This document shows positions 10,513-19,126 of a stretch of 40,329 nucleotides of DNA, piece after piece. Both the position numbers and the translations under genes were made by a program. The notes under the pieces are model-generated. The model was not told the DNA's origin. It worked only from the letters and a program-made list of their open reading frames with translations, and searched no databases. The stretch lies in the NCBI RefSeq assembly GCF_003315635.1, contig NZ_PDCG01000009.1, forward strand, positions 1-40,329, in the 5' to 3' direction. Position 1 is the stretch's first letter; each line of letters opens with the position of its first letter. Origin of the DNA: Bifidobacterium aemilianum. Its GTDB lineage: Bacteria; Actinomycetota; Actinomycetes; Actinomycetales; Bifidobacteriaceae.

Positions 10513-11634
10513 TCAGCCCAGCTCAGCCAGCAGGTACCGCGGACGACCGGTCAGATCCATGCCAGTGGATGCGCTGGCAAAACCATGGTTCAACGCGAAG
10601 TCGACCAGGGCCTTCCCTTGGGAGATATCATGTTCCATGACCAGGGCTCCCCCGGCCCTCAGCAGTGACGCAGCACGGACCACTAGCTTCTGAGGGATCC
10701 GCAATCCATCGACCGAACCTCCATAGAGGGACAGATCTGGGTCATAATCGCGAACCTCGGCCTGCTCGGGTATCTGGTTTTCCGGCACGTAGGGTGGGTT
10801 GGAGACGACCAGGTCTATGGTGCCATCAAGCTCGTTCAGAAAGGTCGTTGAGGTCGCGTCACCCTTGACCAGGTGGTAGTTGTACCCGGCGGCAATATCC
10901 TCCTTGAGGACGGATTCCCTATTCTTCGCAGCCCAGGAATAGGCCTCATCTGACTGTTCAACAGCCCAGACCTCCGCGCCACGCACCTCCGTGACCAGAG
11001 ACAGACCGATGGCTCCACTGCCAGCGCAGAGGTCAACGATTCTATGTGAGCTGAGACCATGCTCGTCAAGCCAGTCGATCGCGGCCTGAACCACCGCCTC
11101 GGTCTCAGGACGGGGGATGAAGACCCCTGGGCCGACCTGCAGGTCCAGGAAGCGGAAAGGAGCCTGACCAAGGATATACTGCAGGGGTTCACGGTTGGCA
11201 CGACGTTTGAGAGACTCCCGAAAGCTTTGGAATACCAGATGGGAGTCAAAGCCTGGATAGGGTGGCTCGGTTTGACGAGGGGCCCCAGAGATCTCGGTAC
11301 TGACTGCTGCCGGACTTTCCGGCTCTGGGCTTGTGGATAGGGACTCCCCCATGACCATGAACTTGCGAATATCAGAGAGGTCGACCCCATAGGCATGGGC
11401 CATGAGCAGCAGGGCGTCGTTCACCGGGGTCTCGACACCTGCCTCTTCTAGAATCCTGCTGGCCCAGTGGACAGCCTGGCTGACGGATACCGATGCCGGG
11501 GTAACCGCCTCGCCTGCAGCAATGCGATTCGGCTCAGGAGGGAGGGAAGGCGCAAGGTTCTCCCCCTTGCGGGCCTTCACACCGCCTTGTTGCTGGTGCG
11601 TCACCGGATCTGTATGCCGAAAACCTTGTGTCAT
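10513..11634 (-). CDS. prmC: Peptide chain release factor N5-glutamine methyltransferase
   Basis: A 373-aa S-adenosylmethionine-dependent methyltransferase that methylates the GGQ glutamine of release factors. It shows the N-terminal helical domain (RILEEAGVETPVNDALLLMAHAYG), FRFLDLQVGPGVFIPRPETE, the SAM site IVDLCAGSGAIGLSL, and the catalytic VVSNPPYVPE. It is longer than the usual ~290 aa, with an N-terminal tail of ~40 residues and a Ser/Pro/Glu-rich insertion near residues 95-130. The start ATG 11632-11634 is one codon after a TTG; AGGTGG is upstream. It lies 53 bp after prfA, its substrate gene, on the same strand. Confidence 0.93.
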   Translation of the reverse strand: MTQGFRHTDPVTHQQQGGVKARKGENLAPSLPPEPNRIAAGEAVTPASVSVSQAVHWASRILEEAGVETPVNDALLLMAHAYGVDLSDIRKFMVMGESLSTSPEPESPAAVSTEISGAPRQTEPPYPGFDSHLVFQSFRESLKRRANREPLQYILGQAPFRFLDLQVGPGVFIPRPETEAVVQAAIDWLDEHGLSSHRIVDLCAGSGAIGLSLVTEVRGAEVWAVEQSDEAYSWAAKNRESVLKEDIAAGYNYHLVKGDATSTTFLNELDGTIDLVVSNPPYVPENQIPEQAEVRDYDPDLSLYGGSVDGLRIPQKLVVRAASLLRAGGALVMEHDISQGKALVDFALNHGFASASTGMDLTGRPRYLLAELG

Positions 11635-11687
11635 CAATGTTTTCCACCTATTGGTATGTATCGATGGTCTGCCGCTCCGGCCGATGC

Positions 11688-12773
11688 CTACTGGGCCAGC
11701 CGTGCAGCCTCATCTGCCTGGATATCGGAGTCGATCACGGCCTGCAGGTCGCCATCCAGCACCTGGTCCAGGTTGTAGGCCTTGTAGTTTGTGCGGTGGT
11801 CGACGATCCGGTTCTCCGGATAGTTGTAGGTGCGGATGCGTTCGGACCTGTCCAAGGACCTCACCTGGGAGTGGCGCATGTCGGCGGCCTCGGCGGCCTC
11901 CTGCTCATGCTTCATGGCCAGGAGGCGGGATTTGAGGACCCGCAGGGCCGCGGCACGGTTCTGGATCTGAGACTTCTCGTCCTGCATGGAGACGACGATG
12001 CCGGTGGGGACGTGGGTCATGCGCACAGCCGAATAGGTGGTGTTGACAGACTGCCCACCAGGGCCGGAACTCATGAAGATGTCGATCTTCAGGTCCTTGG
12101 GGTCGACCTCAATCTCGTCATCATCCTCATCTGCCTCAGGGAAGACAATAACGCCTGCCGCTGAGGTCTGGATGCGGCCCTGGGATTCGGTTACAGGGAT
12201 ACGCTGCACCCTATGGACACCGCCCTCATACTTGAGCGAGGCCCACACACCGTCCTCCGGGGAGGGTGTACCCTTGGCCCGGATGGCCATCTGCACGTCC
12301 TTGTAGCCGCCCAGCTCGGTGCTGTTCTCACTTTGGATGCTGGTGGTCCAGCCGCGTTTCTCGGCGTAGCGGGTATACATGCGCAAGAGGTCAGCGGCGA
12401 AGAGGGCCGCCTCGTCGCCGCCGGAACCGGCCTTGATCTCCATGATGACATCGCGCACATCGTCAGGATCCCGGGGAATCAGGGCCCGACGCAGCTTCTC
12501 CTCGGCAGGAACCAGCTGGGCCTCAAGGCTCTTGGCCTCGGCCGCAAAATCTGCGTCCTCTCCGGCCATCTCATGGGCGGCCTCGAGGTTCTCTCGAATC
12601 TGAAGATAGGCCTGATAGGCGGAGACGATGGAGCCCAGCTGGGCATGACGACGGCCCAGCTTACGAATGGCTGCAGGGTCGGAGGCGACCTCCTGGGAAC
12701 TCATCTCCCGCTCGATCCTCCGGTATTCCTCCAGGGCGGTCTGCGCCGCCGGAAACTCCTGATCTTCTGCCAT
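11688..12773 (-). CDS. prfA: Peptide chain release factor 1
   Basis: A 361-aa class I release factor that reads UAA and UAG and triggers peptidyl-tRNA hydrolysis. The GGQ catalytic loop is seen in [21 protein letters not shown]. The codon-recognition domain is upstream ([20 protein letters not shown]), and the C-terminus carries [19 protein letters not shown] typical of RF1. ATG 12771-12773 follows AGGAG at six bases. It lies between rpmE and prmC in the usual actinobacterial order. Confidence 0.97.
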   Translation of the reverse strand: MAEDQEFPAAQTALEEYRRIEREMSSQEVASDPAAIRKLGRRHAQLGSIVSAYQAYLQIRENLEAAHEMAGEDADFAAEAKSLEAQLVPAEEKLRRALIPRDPDDVRDVIMEIKAGSGGDEAALFAADLLRMYTRYAEKRGWTTSIQSENSTELGGYKDVQMAIRAKGTPSPEDGVWASLKYEGGVHRVQRIPVTESQGRIQTSAAGVIVFPEADEDDDEIEVDPKDLKIDIFMSSGPGGQSVNTTYSAVRMTHVPTGIVVSMQDEKSQIQNRAAALRVLKSRLLAMKHEQEAAEAADMRHSQVRSLDRSERIRTYNYPENRIVDHRTNYKAYNLDQVLDGDLQAVIDSDIQADEAARLAQ

Positions 12774-12935
12774 CTACGCTCCTAGGCTCTTCTGGATCGC
12801 TGGCCGATCCTGATACACTTCTTGGTCGATCATAGGACAGACGCAACAACCACAGCGCCGCCAATCCAACGACGGGGCACACACGGCGATGCCAGTCCGT
12901 TCGTCACAAGCATCGCCAACTGTCTGCCCATACAA

Positions 12936-12989
12936 AAACGCCAGCCCACCTTAGCCCGCAGAAGCAGACCCGAGGAAAGACTGGCGTTT
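12936..12989 (-). terminator. Terminator after rpmE
   Basis: A perfect 9-bp stem (AAACGCCAG / CTGGCGTTT) starts 7 bp past the rpmE stop. On the minus strand CTGGCG runs into TTTTTGT. The 36-nt loop is large and can form an inner hairpin. Confidence 0.65.
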
Positions 12990-12995
12990 GGAAAG

Positions 12996-13208
12996 CTACT
13001 TGGCCCTCTTGCCGTAGCGACGCTCGAAGCGGGCGACACGGCCGCCGGTATCGAGAATCTTCTGCTTGCCGGTGTAGAAGGGGTGGCACTTGGCACACAC
13101 ATCAACGGTCATGTGATTGCCTGGTGCGGTCGAACGGGTGACGAAGGTGTTGCCGCACGAGCAGGTGACCTGCACGGTGTGATAATCGGGATGTATTCCT
13201 TGCTTCAT
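12996..13208 (-). CDS. rpmE: 50S ribosomal protein L31 (zinc-binding form)
   Basis: A 70-aa large-subunit ribosomal protein. It begins [20 protein letters not shown] and later has [27 protein letters not shown], the L31 pattern. The Cys residues in CSCGN and CAKCH mark the zinc-containing paralogue (C+ form), as opposed to the Cys-less form induced on zinc starvation. ATG 13206-13208 follows TAGGAG at five bases. The reading frame stays open upstream but without ribosome signals. I see no clear zinc-regulator palindrome in front. Confidence 0.97.
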   Translation of the reverse strand: MKQGIHPDYHTVQVTCSCGNTFVTRSTAPGNHMTVDVCAKCHPFYTGKQKILDTGGRVARFERRYGKRAK

Positions 13209-13560
13209 ATTGTCTCCTAAGGAATTCGGGGGACCCGGGTCGCCACACCCCAATGGTGGACGTGAACCGGAACCTTTCGGATTATATCCGTCGCCCGGGA
13301 CCGGCGCAAACCCAGCTGCAATGATTGCCCTCGCAGTCAGACACGAACGCTCGCCTCCGGACACCATGCTCAACCATGCCCGCCCCTCCACTATTCCCTG
13401 CATGTTCGGCCACGACATAAGCCCTGAGAGGCAGGCGGACGGCGTGTGATTCGGGTGGCGAACTGAGTGGGTAGAATGCTATTGCCATAAGGAATCCAGA
13501 GACCACCATATCTTCCCGGTCTTCTAGAATCACCAGTAAGCAGCTGACTGAAGGACACAG
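13209..13560. other. Divergent intergenic region rpmE / acyltransferase
   Basis: 352 bp without a gene. A TAGAAT box at 13525-13530 is a possible -10 element for the downstream acyltransferase, but no matching -35 is seen. The 10-bp palindrome GACCCGGGTC lies near the rpmE start. Nothing else was recognised. Confidence 0.4.
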
Positions 13561-14628
13561 ATGCCAGACAAGACCGCCGGACATGCCGCCGATGCCCCAA
13601 GCCACAGAATCAGATGGATCGACGTATCCAAGGGCATCGCCATGCTGCTGGTCTTCTACGGCCATATCCATGAGGAGGGGACTCTTCCCTGGCTCCCCGA
13701 CCTGGTGTTCAGCAACGACACCGTCTACTTCTTCCACATGCCCCTCTTCTTCATCCTGTCGGGCATCACCTTCCACCCGTCAGCCAGTTTCATTCAATTC
13801 GCCGGCAAGCGCTTCCGCCGTCTGGTCATCCCCTATTACTTCTTCTCCCTCTATGTCTTGTCCAAGGTCGTCCTGAAGGTGGCCAGCCCGGCCCTCTTCT
13901 CCTCCCTGTTCAGTAGGGAGACCTGGATGGCACCGGAGGAACTGGCCAGTATCCTTATGGGCAATTCACCTGGATTGTGGTTCTTCTGGGCACTATTCTG
14001 GGGAGATCTCATGCTCTGGGTACTGTCCAGATGCCCCAAACCCCTCAGGGCGCTCATCGCTCTGGTCTGTCTGCTGGCCTGGCCCCTGATACCCTCCGTC
14101 AACTGGCCATTCTGTTTGGCCTCGGCCTTTCAAGCCCTGGCCTTCACCTCCCTGGGGTGGATCCTGTCAGATTGGCTGAAGAGGCTCGGCCGTGGGCCAA
14201 GTGCGCTGACAGCCGTCATCTCGATAGGCACATTCGTGACCAGTGTCCAAATCTTTCTGCGACTCCCCTCCAGTCCTGCCGCCCATTACGGCACCACGCT
14301 GACTGCGGCGATCAGCGGATCCCTCATGGTCATCGGTCTGGTGAAAGCCATATTCCCCACCTGCACCCCAATCGAATACATCGGGCGCAACACGATGGTC
14401 TACTACGGACTCAATGGACTATCCCTGGCCTGCGCCAAAAGACTACTGCTCCTGGTCATACCTCTACCATCGATCCAAAGCACGGTCTGCTCACAGCTAC
14501 TGGTCGCGCTGCTGGCCATCCTTGCGGCATGCCTCATATGCGCAGCGGTGACGCCCCTCCTCTACCGTTTTTGCTGGTGGGGAGTCGGCAAGGACAAAGA
14601 ACCAGCGAACGCTGCGGGGCACCTATAA
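13561..14628 (+). CDS. Integral membrane acyltransferase (acyltransferase family 3)
   Basis: A 355-aa protein with about ten hydrophobic segments. It opens with the family signature RIRWIDVSKGIAMLLVFYGH (the catalytic-type His ends this motif), then DTVYFFHMPLFFILSGITF and RFRRLVIPYYFF, as in OafA/YcjF-type O-acyltransferases of surface polysaccharides. These enzymes move acetyl or acyl groups onto exported glycans at the membrane. The acceptor is unknown. The ATG follows AAGGA at six bases. It is a lone gene with no glycan cluster nearby except the wecA homologue ~5 kb away. The family is well supported; the specific role is inferred. Confidence 0.85.
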   Translation: MPDKTAGHAADAPSHRIRWIDVSKGIAMLLVFYGHIHEEGTLPWLPDLVFSNDTVYFFHMPLFFILSGITFHPSASFIQFAGKRFRRLVIPYYFFSLYVLSKVVLKVASPALFSSLFSRETWMAPEELASILMGNSPGLWFFWALFWGDLMLWVLSRCPKPLRALIALVCLLAWPLIPSVNWPFCLASAFQALAFTSLGWILSDWLKRLGRGPSALTAVISIGTFVTSVQIFLRLPSSPAAHYGTTLTAAISGSLMVIGLVKAIFPTCTPIEYIGRNTMVYYGLNGLSLACAKRLLLLVIPLPSIQSTVCSQLLVALLAILAACLICAAVTPLLYRFCWWGVGKDKEPANAAGHL

Positions 14629-14781
14629 GCCTGATGCCGACACAGGCCTCAGGCACCGCGCCCCCATAAGGAACATAAGGAAGTGGAGTCCAGGCCATCG
14701 TATTCTCGTGAGAATCCACTCAGTCATGGCTGCAGCAAGACGATAAACACATGGCATGGCGTACAGCATCAGAAGATGCAC

Positions 14782-14793
14782 GGGGGGGGGGGG
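14782..14793. repeat. G12 homopolymer, intergenic
   Basis: Twelve consecutive G on the plus strand, in the non-coding DNA between the acyltransferase and the tRNA gene, followed by a second G5 run at 14801-14805. No reading frame is affected as far as I can see. Confidence 0.9.
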
Positions 14794-14844
14794 CACATTG
14801 GGGGCACAGTTTGACTGTTTGAGGCCTACAGCCTGACATGATGA

Positions 14845-14875
14845 AAGCCCTGCAACACTTGTGGCTGTAGGGCTT
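14845..14875 (-). terminator. Hairpin downstream of the tRNA gene
   Basis: A 10-bp stem with one G-T pair (AAGCCCTGCA / TGTAGGGCTT) and an 11-nt loop, 6 bp past the tRNA 3' end. It is followed on the minus strand only by TTTCATCAT, so it is a weak intrinsic terminator. Confidence 0.55.
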
Positions 14876-14880
14876 CCCTC

Positions 14881-14957
14881 TGGTGGGGCCTCTCGGGCTT
14901 GAACCGAGGACCGACGGATTATGAGTCCGCTGCTCTAACCGACTGAGCTAAAGCCCC
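14881..14957 (-). tRNA. tRNA with CAU anticodon (Met, or Ile2 if C34 is lysidylated)
   Basis: A 77-nt tRNA with encoded CCA. The acceptor stem is GGGGCTT / AGGCCCC, the D stem GCTC/GAGC, the anticodon stem GCGGA/TCCGT with loop CTCATAA, the variable loop five bases, and the T stem CTCGG/CCGAG with loop TTCAAGC. All stems pair, with G-T pairs only in the acceptor and at the base of the anticodon stem. The first pair is G-C, so this is not the initiator. Elongator Met and tRNA-Ile2 share the CAU anticodon, and I cannot separate them by eye. Confidence 0.95.
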
Positions 14958-15034
14958 ACACCAATCCCACGAGAGACGGCTGTAATAGTGTAACGCAAAC
15001 CGTTGGACGTAAGCCACAGTCGGCGACACACAGG

Positions 15035-15742
15035 TCAGGCTTCCGGGCCCTCCTCAGCCACATCCTCGTCCCTGCCCCTCATAGACCGACCGGAAGCGAA
15101 ACGGTCCAGGGCACCGGTCTTGGCGATGGCCAGGAAGAGGGCCCAGCTCATGAATCCGGCGATCACAACGCCACTTATCAGCTCGCAGATGGTATGGGTG
15201 ATTCCCCGAGGGCTGAGCAGAGCCACACCCTGGAAGCGGAAGAAAAGCAGATAGAAGGCATACTCAAGGGCGGTCAGGGCTCCCGAGGCGACGGTCATGG
15301 GCAGGTTGAATGTACGGTAGCGCCCCAGGGCAAAGGGCAGCTCCGCGAAGATGCCCTGAAGGGCGGCGGAGGCGAAGACGAAGCCGAAGGAGAAGTTGTT
15401 GCCAAAGAGCATTTCGGCCATGCAACCCACCAGATTCACATAGACAGCGGCTCCCGGCTTGCGGATAATAAGCACCGCCAAGGGACCCGAGAAGTACCAG
15501 AAGGCATGCAAGAGGCTGGCTATGCCGGGGAGAATGGCACCGAGGACGGGAGAGAAAGCGGAGTAAGCGAAGTTGAATCCCCAGAAGACGATGCCGCAGG
15601 CAACGCCCAGGGCCGCTCCGACTGCAATGTCGGCCGTGGTCCAGCGCAAACGGCCGGAACGCACGGGGGATACTGTCCGTGAAATGGGAGTTTTACCCGG
15701 TTCATGGCTCACTGATGATTGAGGTTGGTTTGAGTTTTCCAT
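15035..15742 (-). CDS. ECF transporter substrate-binding (S) subunit, YkoE-like
   Basis: A 235-aa membrane protein with about five to six hydrophobic segments. It resembles the YkoE family of energy-coupling-factor transporters, which import thiamine precursors: LRWTTADIAVGAALGVACGI, VFWGFNFAYSAFSPVLGAI, then VYVNLVGCMAEMLFGNNFSFGF. Both tails are hydrophilic. ATG 15740-15742 follows AGGA at seven bases. The usual ATPase (YkoD) and T subunit (YkoC) genes are not adjacent, so it either uses a shared module encoded elsewhere or is a lone remnant. No TPP riboswitch was found in the leader. The substrate is inferred from family only. Confidence 0.78.
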   Translation of the reverse strand: MENSNQPQSSVSHEPGKTPISRTVSPVRSGRLRWTTADIAVGAALGVACGIVFWGFNFAYSAFSPVLGAILPGIASLLHAFWYFSGPLAVLIIRKPGAAVYVNLVGCMAEMLFGNNFSFGFVFASAALQGIFAELPFALGRYRTFNLPMTVASGALTALEYAFYLLFFRFQGVALLSPRGITHTICELISGVVIAGFMSWALFLAIAKTGALDRFASGRSMRGRDEDVAEEGPEA

Positions 15743-15893
15743 GGTCTGGTCCTGTCAGCTCATGACTGTGCACGGCATTGTCTTGACTGCTGCGCGCTCC
15801 TTGACCTGCACAGTTCGGGCGGGAACGCCAGGGCCACTCTAACAGCCATAGGCTTGCCTAACTGTGGGAGGTCAGGCGTTTCCCTACAAGAGC

Positions 15894-15915
15894 ATATGTG
15901 ACATTATTCACATAT
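15894..15915. promoter_or_regulatory. TGTGA-N6-TCACA palindrome upstream of ykoE-like gene
   Basis: ATATGTGA-CATTAT-TCACATAT has 8-bp perfect arms; its core matches the CRP/FNR-superfamily consensus. On the minus strand a perfect TTGACA (15917-15922) lies immediately upstream, with only weak -10 candidates 18-20 bp later, so the palindrome sits inside the promoter spacer. It could also be a weak terminator of the preceding ROK gene. Confidence 0.5.
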
Positions 15916-15990
15916 ATGTCAATAATATGAAGAGCCATAATCAGGGCCGATAGCCGCAAACACATCACCCCCTTCCAGCAACCCGGTTCC

Positions 15991-17214
15991 TCATTGCCCA
16001 AGGAAGGTCAGGGGATTATCCAAAAAGTGGCGCAAACCAACCTCCGCTGCACCTCTGAGGGCCGGCCTGACACGGATGTCCGGCAGCAGAACCCGGGGCC
16101 TTGCCACAGGTGCCACCAGGAGCTGGGGGCCGACCCTGTCTTCGATCCGCCTGGCCAGTCCATCACCGAACCGCTCCCAGATGCCGCCCAGGATGACCGC
16201 ATCCACATCCAACACATTGATGGCCGACACCATGACCGAGGCCAAGGCCTCAACGGCCTTGTCTACCGCCTCCTGGGCGCGATTGTCGCCCGACTCCCAA
16301 CGCTTGAGCAGCTCGCCCGCCGCCTCGATTCGTATGGCCTTGCTTCCCGAAGCGATGCCAGCGGATTCCACCAGGGCCCGACGGCCCGCATAGGCCTCCA
16401 CACAGCCACGGCGCCGACAGGAGCAGACAGGACCATCCAAGGAGACCGAGAGATGCCCAAGCTCACCCGCGAAGCCATGGTCGCCACGCTCCACCTGGCC
16501 CCGCCGCACCAGGGCGCCGCCGATGCCGATGTCGGTGGATATATAGAGGAAGGATTCAGAGGGGCCCACAACTCCCCCCTCCATGCGACGGGTGGCGTAG
16601 CCCGGGATCTGAGCCAAGGCCGCCATATTGGCCTCGTTGTCGGGATGGACATCAAGACGTTTGACCAGGTCAAACTCCCCCAGATTCAACTGTTCCCAGC
16701 CCAGATTGCGGGCCTTGATCAGGCGCATGTCCTCGGTTACCAGACCAGGCAGGGCCAGACCACAGCCGGCCACCCGATAGCCCTTCTTCTTGATTTCCCT
16801 CTCACCCCGGGCCACAAGCCTATCCAGCTTGCCGAAGATGTCCTCGGGCCGAACCTCACCCATGGACTGGCTGACCCACTGCTCGCTGACCGTCTTCCCG
16901 TCAAGGTCCAGCACCATATAGCCGTAGCCATCGGTATTGATCTGCAGCCCTATGCCACACATCCGCCCTCCGGCGATCATCAGCGGCGTGCTGGGGCGCC
17001 CATAGACCGTGGCGGCATTGGGCTGCCCCTCCCTGACCACACGCCCGGAGATCAGCATGGGCACCAAGAGCGACATGGTCGCCTTGGTCAAACCGGTGGA
17101 CTTTGCCAATTCGGCCCGGCTCATGGGTTCCGCCGATTGCAGCAGGGTATCGAGGACGACGGAAAGATTGTGGTTGCGTAGGTCGTCCTGATTGATGCTT
17201 TTGAGCGATGGCAT
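15991..17214 (-). CDS. ROK-family transcriptional repressor (XylR/NagC type)
   Basis: A 407-aa regulator with an N-terminal winged helix-turn-helix (MSRAELAKSTGLTKATMSLLV, residues ~31-51), then the ROK sugar-kinase-like domain (ISTDIGIGGALVRRGQVERG; GFAGELGHLSV). The zinc motif reads CSCRRRGCVE; the family consensus is CxCGxxGCxE, so the usual Gly is Arg here. It faces xylB across a 219-bp divergent promoter with an AT-rich palindrome, so it is the probable xylose repressor. ATG 17212-17214 has AGGAAAGG upstream. The inducer is inferred to be xylose or a derivative. Confidence 0.87.
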   Translation of the reverse strand: MPSLKSINQDDLRNHNLSVVLDTLLQSAEPMSRAELAKSTGLTKATMSLLVPMLISGRVVREGQPNAATVYGRPSTPLMIAGGRMCGIGLQINTDGYGYMVLDLDGKTVSEQWVSQSMGEVRPEDIFGKLDRLVARGEREIKKKGYRVAGCGLALPGLVTEDMRLIKARNLGWEQLNLGEFDLVKRLDVHPDNEANMAALAQIPGYATRRMEGGVVGPSESFLYISTDIGIGGALVRRGQVERGDHGFAGELGHLSVSLDGPVCSCRRRGCVEAYAGRRALVESAGIASGSKAIRIEAAGELLKRWESGDNRAQEAVDKAVEALASVMVSAINVLDVDAVILGGIWERFGDGLARRIEDRVGPQLLVAPVARPRVLLPDIRVRPALRGAAEVGLRHFLDNPLTFLGQ

Positions 17215-17275
17215 AAGGTCTACCTTTCCTGTACTATGCCCACTGTAGCAAGGCCGACACCTGGCAGGCGCACAG

Positions 17276-17304
17276 CTGACAAGCAGTATGCGCCGTGCTA
17301 GAAT
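17276..17304 (+). promoter_or_regulatory. Promoter of xylB
   Basis: CTGACA (-35) and TAGAAT (-10) are separated by exactly 17 bp, each one base from consensus. The expected start is near 17311, about 120 bp before the xylB ATG. Confidence 0.65.
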
Positions 17305-17313
17305 CAGGAATAG

Positions 17314-17331
17314 TTTAATCGTCTAATTAAA
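17314..17331. promoter_or_regulatory. Candidate XylR operator
   Basis: TTTAAT-N6-ATTAAA lies just downstream of the xylB -10 box, where a bound repressor would block transcription. ROK repressors bind AT-rich palindromes of this kind. The adjacent, divergent ROK gene is the likely binder; this is inferred. Confidence 0.55.
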
Positions 17332-17433
17332 TACCGCTCAGGACGGCGGACCTTCCATGTCCAAACCTCCTAGGGCCCGACCAGCACAGCTGCCGGTCAC
17401 CGGCGCGAGCCACCCACAAGAAAGGAACACAGC

Positions 17434-18954
17434 ATGGCTGCAGACAAGACGATTCAGGCCACAGCAGGCGGCCACCTGCTGGTGGCGGGCGTGGACACCT
17501 CCACCCAGTCCACCAAGGTCAGGGTAACCGATGCCAGCACAGGCAAACTGGTTCGATTCGGCCAGGCCAAGCACCCCGAGGGCACCAGCGTGGACCCTGA
17601 ATACTGGTGGCAGGCCTTCCAGGAGGCCGCCGCCCAAGCCGGAGGCCTGGCCGATGTGGCCGCCCTCAGCGTGGGAGGCCAGCAGCATGGCATGGTTCTT
17701 CTTGACAAGCGGGGACGGGTCATCCGCGATGCCATGCTCTGGAACGACACCAGTTCCGCCCCCCAGGCCCAGGAGCTCATTGAACTGCTGGGCCAAGCCC
17801 CCGCCCAGGCAGACGAACCCGAAGACTTGGTGGCCCGTGGCAAACAACGCTGGGTCAAGGCCGTGGGCTCCTCCCCCGTCGCCTCCTACACCCTGACCAA
17901 GATCGCCTGGGTTGCCCAGCACGAGCCGGAGCACGCCGCCGCCATCGCCGCCATCTGCCTGCCCCACGATTGGCTGAGCTGGCGCATCGCCGGGTTCGGC
18001 CCGGTGCAGGAGGGTCAGGACGCCCACCTGGAAGTCCTTTTCACCGATCGGTCGGACGCCTCGGGCACCAGTTACTTCGACGCCAACAACAACAGCTACC
18101 GGAACGACCTTCTGGATATGGCCCTTGGCCGGCATGACGTGGTCCTCCCCAGGGTGCTAGGCCCCAGCCAGGCCGCCGACGTCAAGGCAGACCCCGCCAT
18201 TGCCGGTTCCGCGGTTCCCGGCGGCTGCCTCCTGGGACCGGGAGGAGGCGACAATGCCATGGCATCCCTGGGCCTGGGCATGGCGGTAGGCGACGTCAGC
18301 ATCTCCCTGGGCACCTCGGGTGTTGCGGCGGCAGTAGCCCAGAACCCGGTCTACGACCTTACCGGCTCCATCTCAGGCTTCGCCGACTGCACCGGCCACT
18401 ACCTGCCCCTGGCCTGCACCATCAACGCCTCCCGTATTCTCGATGCAGCCAGGTCAGCCCTGAACGTGGACTATGACCAACTGGCCGACCTGGCACTGTC
18501 AGCCCCAGCAGGCGCCGGCGGCATCAGCCTGGTGCCCTTCTTCGACGGCGAGCGCACCCCCAACCGCCCCGACGCCACAGCCAGCCTCAAGGGCCTGACC
18601 CTGAAGAACACAAGCCAGCCCAATCTGGCCAGGGCCTTTGTGGAGGGCCTGCTCTGCTCGCAGAGGGATTGCATGGAACTCCTCAGAAGCCTGGGGGCCG
18701 ACATCAATCGGATCCTGCTCATCGGGGGCGGCTCCAAGTCCCCTGCCGTCCGCGCCCTGGCTCCGGCCATTCTGGGCATGGATGTCAGCATGCCCTCCAC
18801 CGACGAATATGTCGCCATCGGAGCCGCCCGCCAGGCCGCCTGGGTCCTCAGTGGCGACGCGGAGCCTCCCACCTGGCCATTGACCATCGACAGCCTCGAG
18901 CAGGCCACGCCCACCCCGCAGGTCTACCAAGCCTACGTCAAGGCCCGTGGTTGA
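17434..18954 (+). CDS. xylB: Xylulokinase
   Basis: A 506-aa FGGY-family kinase that phosphorylates D-xylulose to xylulose 5-phosphate, which enters the phosphoketolase pathway in bifidobacteria. It shows the N-terminal phosphate loop LVAGVDTSTQSTKVRVTD, the VGGQQHGMVLLDKRG and AMLWNDTSS substrate motifs typical of XylB, and VSISLGTSGVAA. The C-terminal ATP site contains LLIGGGSKSPAVRALA and the helix after DEYVAIGAARQAAW. AAAGGA lies eight bases before the ATG. It is transcribed divergently from the ROK repressor; xylA is 10 kb away on the other strand. Confidence 0.95.
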   Translation: MAADKTIQATAGGHLLVAGVDTSTQSTKVRVTDASTGKLVRFGQAKHPEGTSVDPEYWWQAFQEAAAQAGGLADVAALSVGGQQHGMVLLDKRGRVIRDAMLWNDTSSAPQAQELIELLGQAPAQADEPEDLVARGKQRWVKAVGSSPVASYTLTKIAWVAQHEPEHAAAIAAICLPHDWLSWRIAGFGPVQEGQDAHLEVLFTDRSDASGTSYFDANNNSYRNDLLDMALGRHDVVLPRVLGPSQAADVKADPAIAGSAVPGGCLLGPGGGDNAMASLGLGMAVGDVSISLGTSGVAAAVAQNPVYDLTGSISGFADCTGHYLPLACTINASRILDAARSALNVDYDQLADLALSAPAGAGGISLVPFFDGERTPNRPDATASLKGLTLKNTSQPNLARAFVEGLLCSQRDCMELLRSLGADINRILLIGGGSKSPAVRALAPAILGMDVSMPSTDEYVAIGAARQAAWVLSGDAEPPTWPLTIDSLEQATPTPQVYQAYVKARG

Positions 18955-18973
18955 TCCCAACGAAACCATAGGA

Positions 18974-19011
18974 AAGTCCTGAAAGCTGCTACTACAGAGC
19001 TTTCAGGACTT
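18974..19011 (+). terminator. Terminator after xylB
   Basis: A perfect 14-bp stem (AAGTCCTGAAAGCT / AGCTTTCAGGACTT) with a 10-nt loop begins 19 bp past the xylB stop. The following sequence is ATTGCTATT, not a full T-run. It may act on both strands. Confidence 0.65.
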
Positions 19012-19126
19012 ATTGCTATTCCGTGGAGAGCGATGACTGAAATTCAGGGGGCACGGCTCAGCCCACAATCGCAGACTGCTTAATTCCTCCGCTTGTCCGC
19101 GTCAACACCAACCAGGGTGATGGCAT

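Noticed and set aside
15743..15893. TPP riboswitch before the ykoE-like gene
   Set aside because: The conserved CTGAGA and ACCTGA elements are absent on the minus strand.
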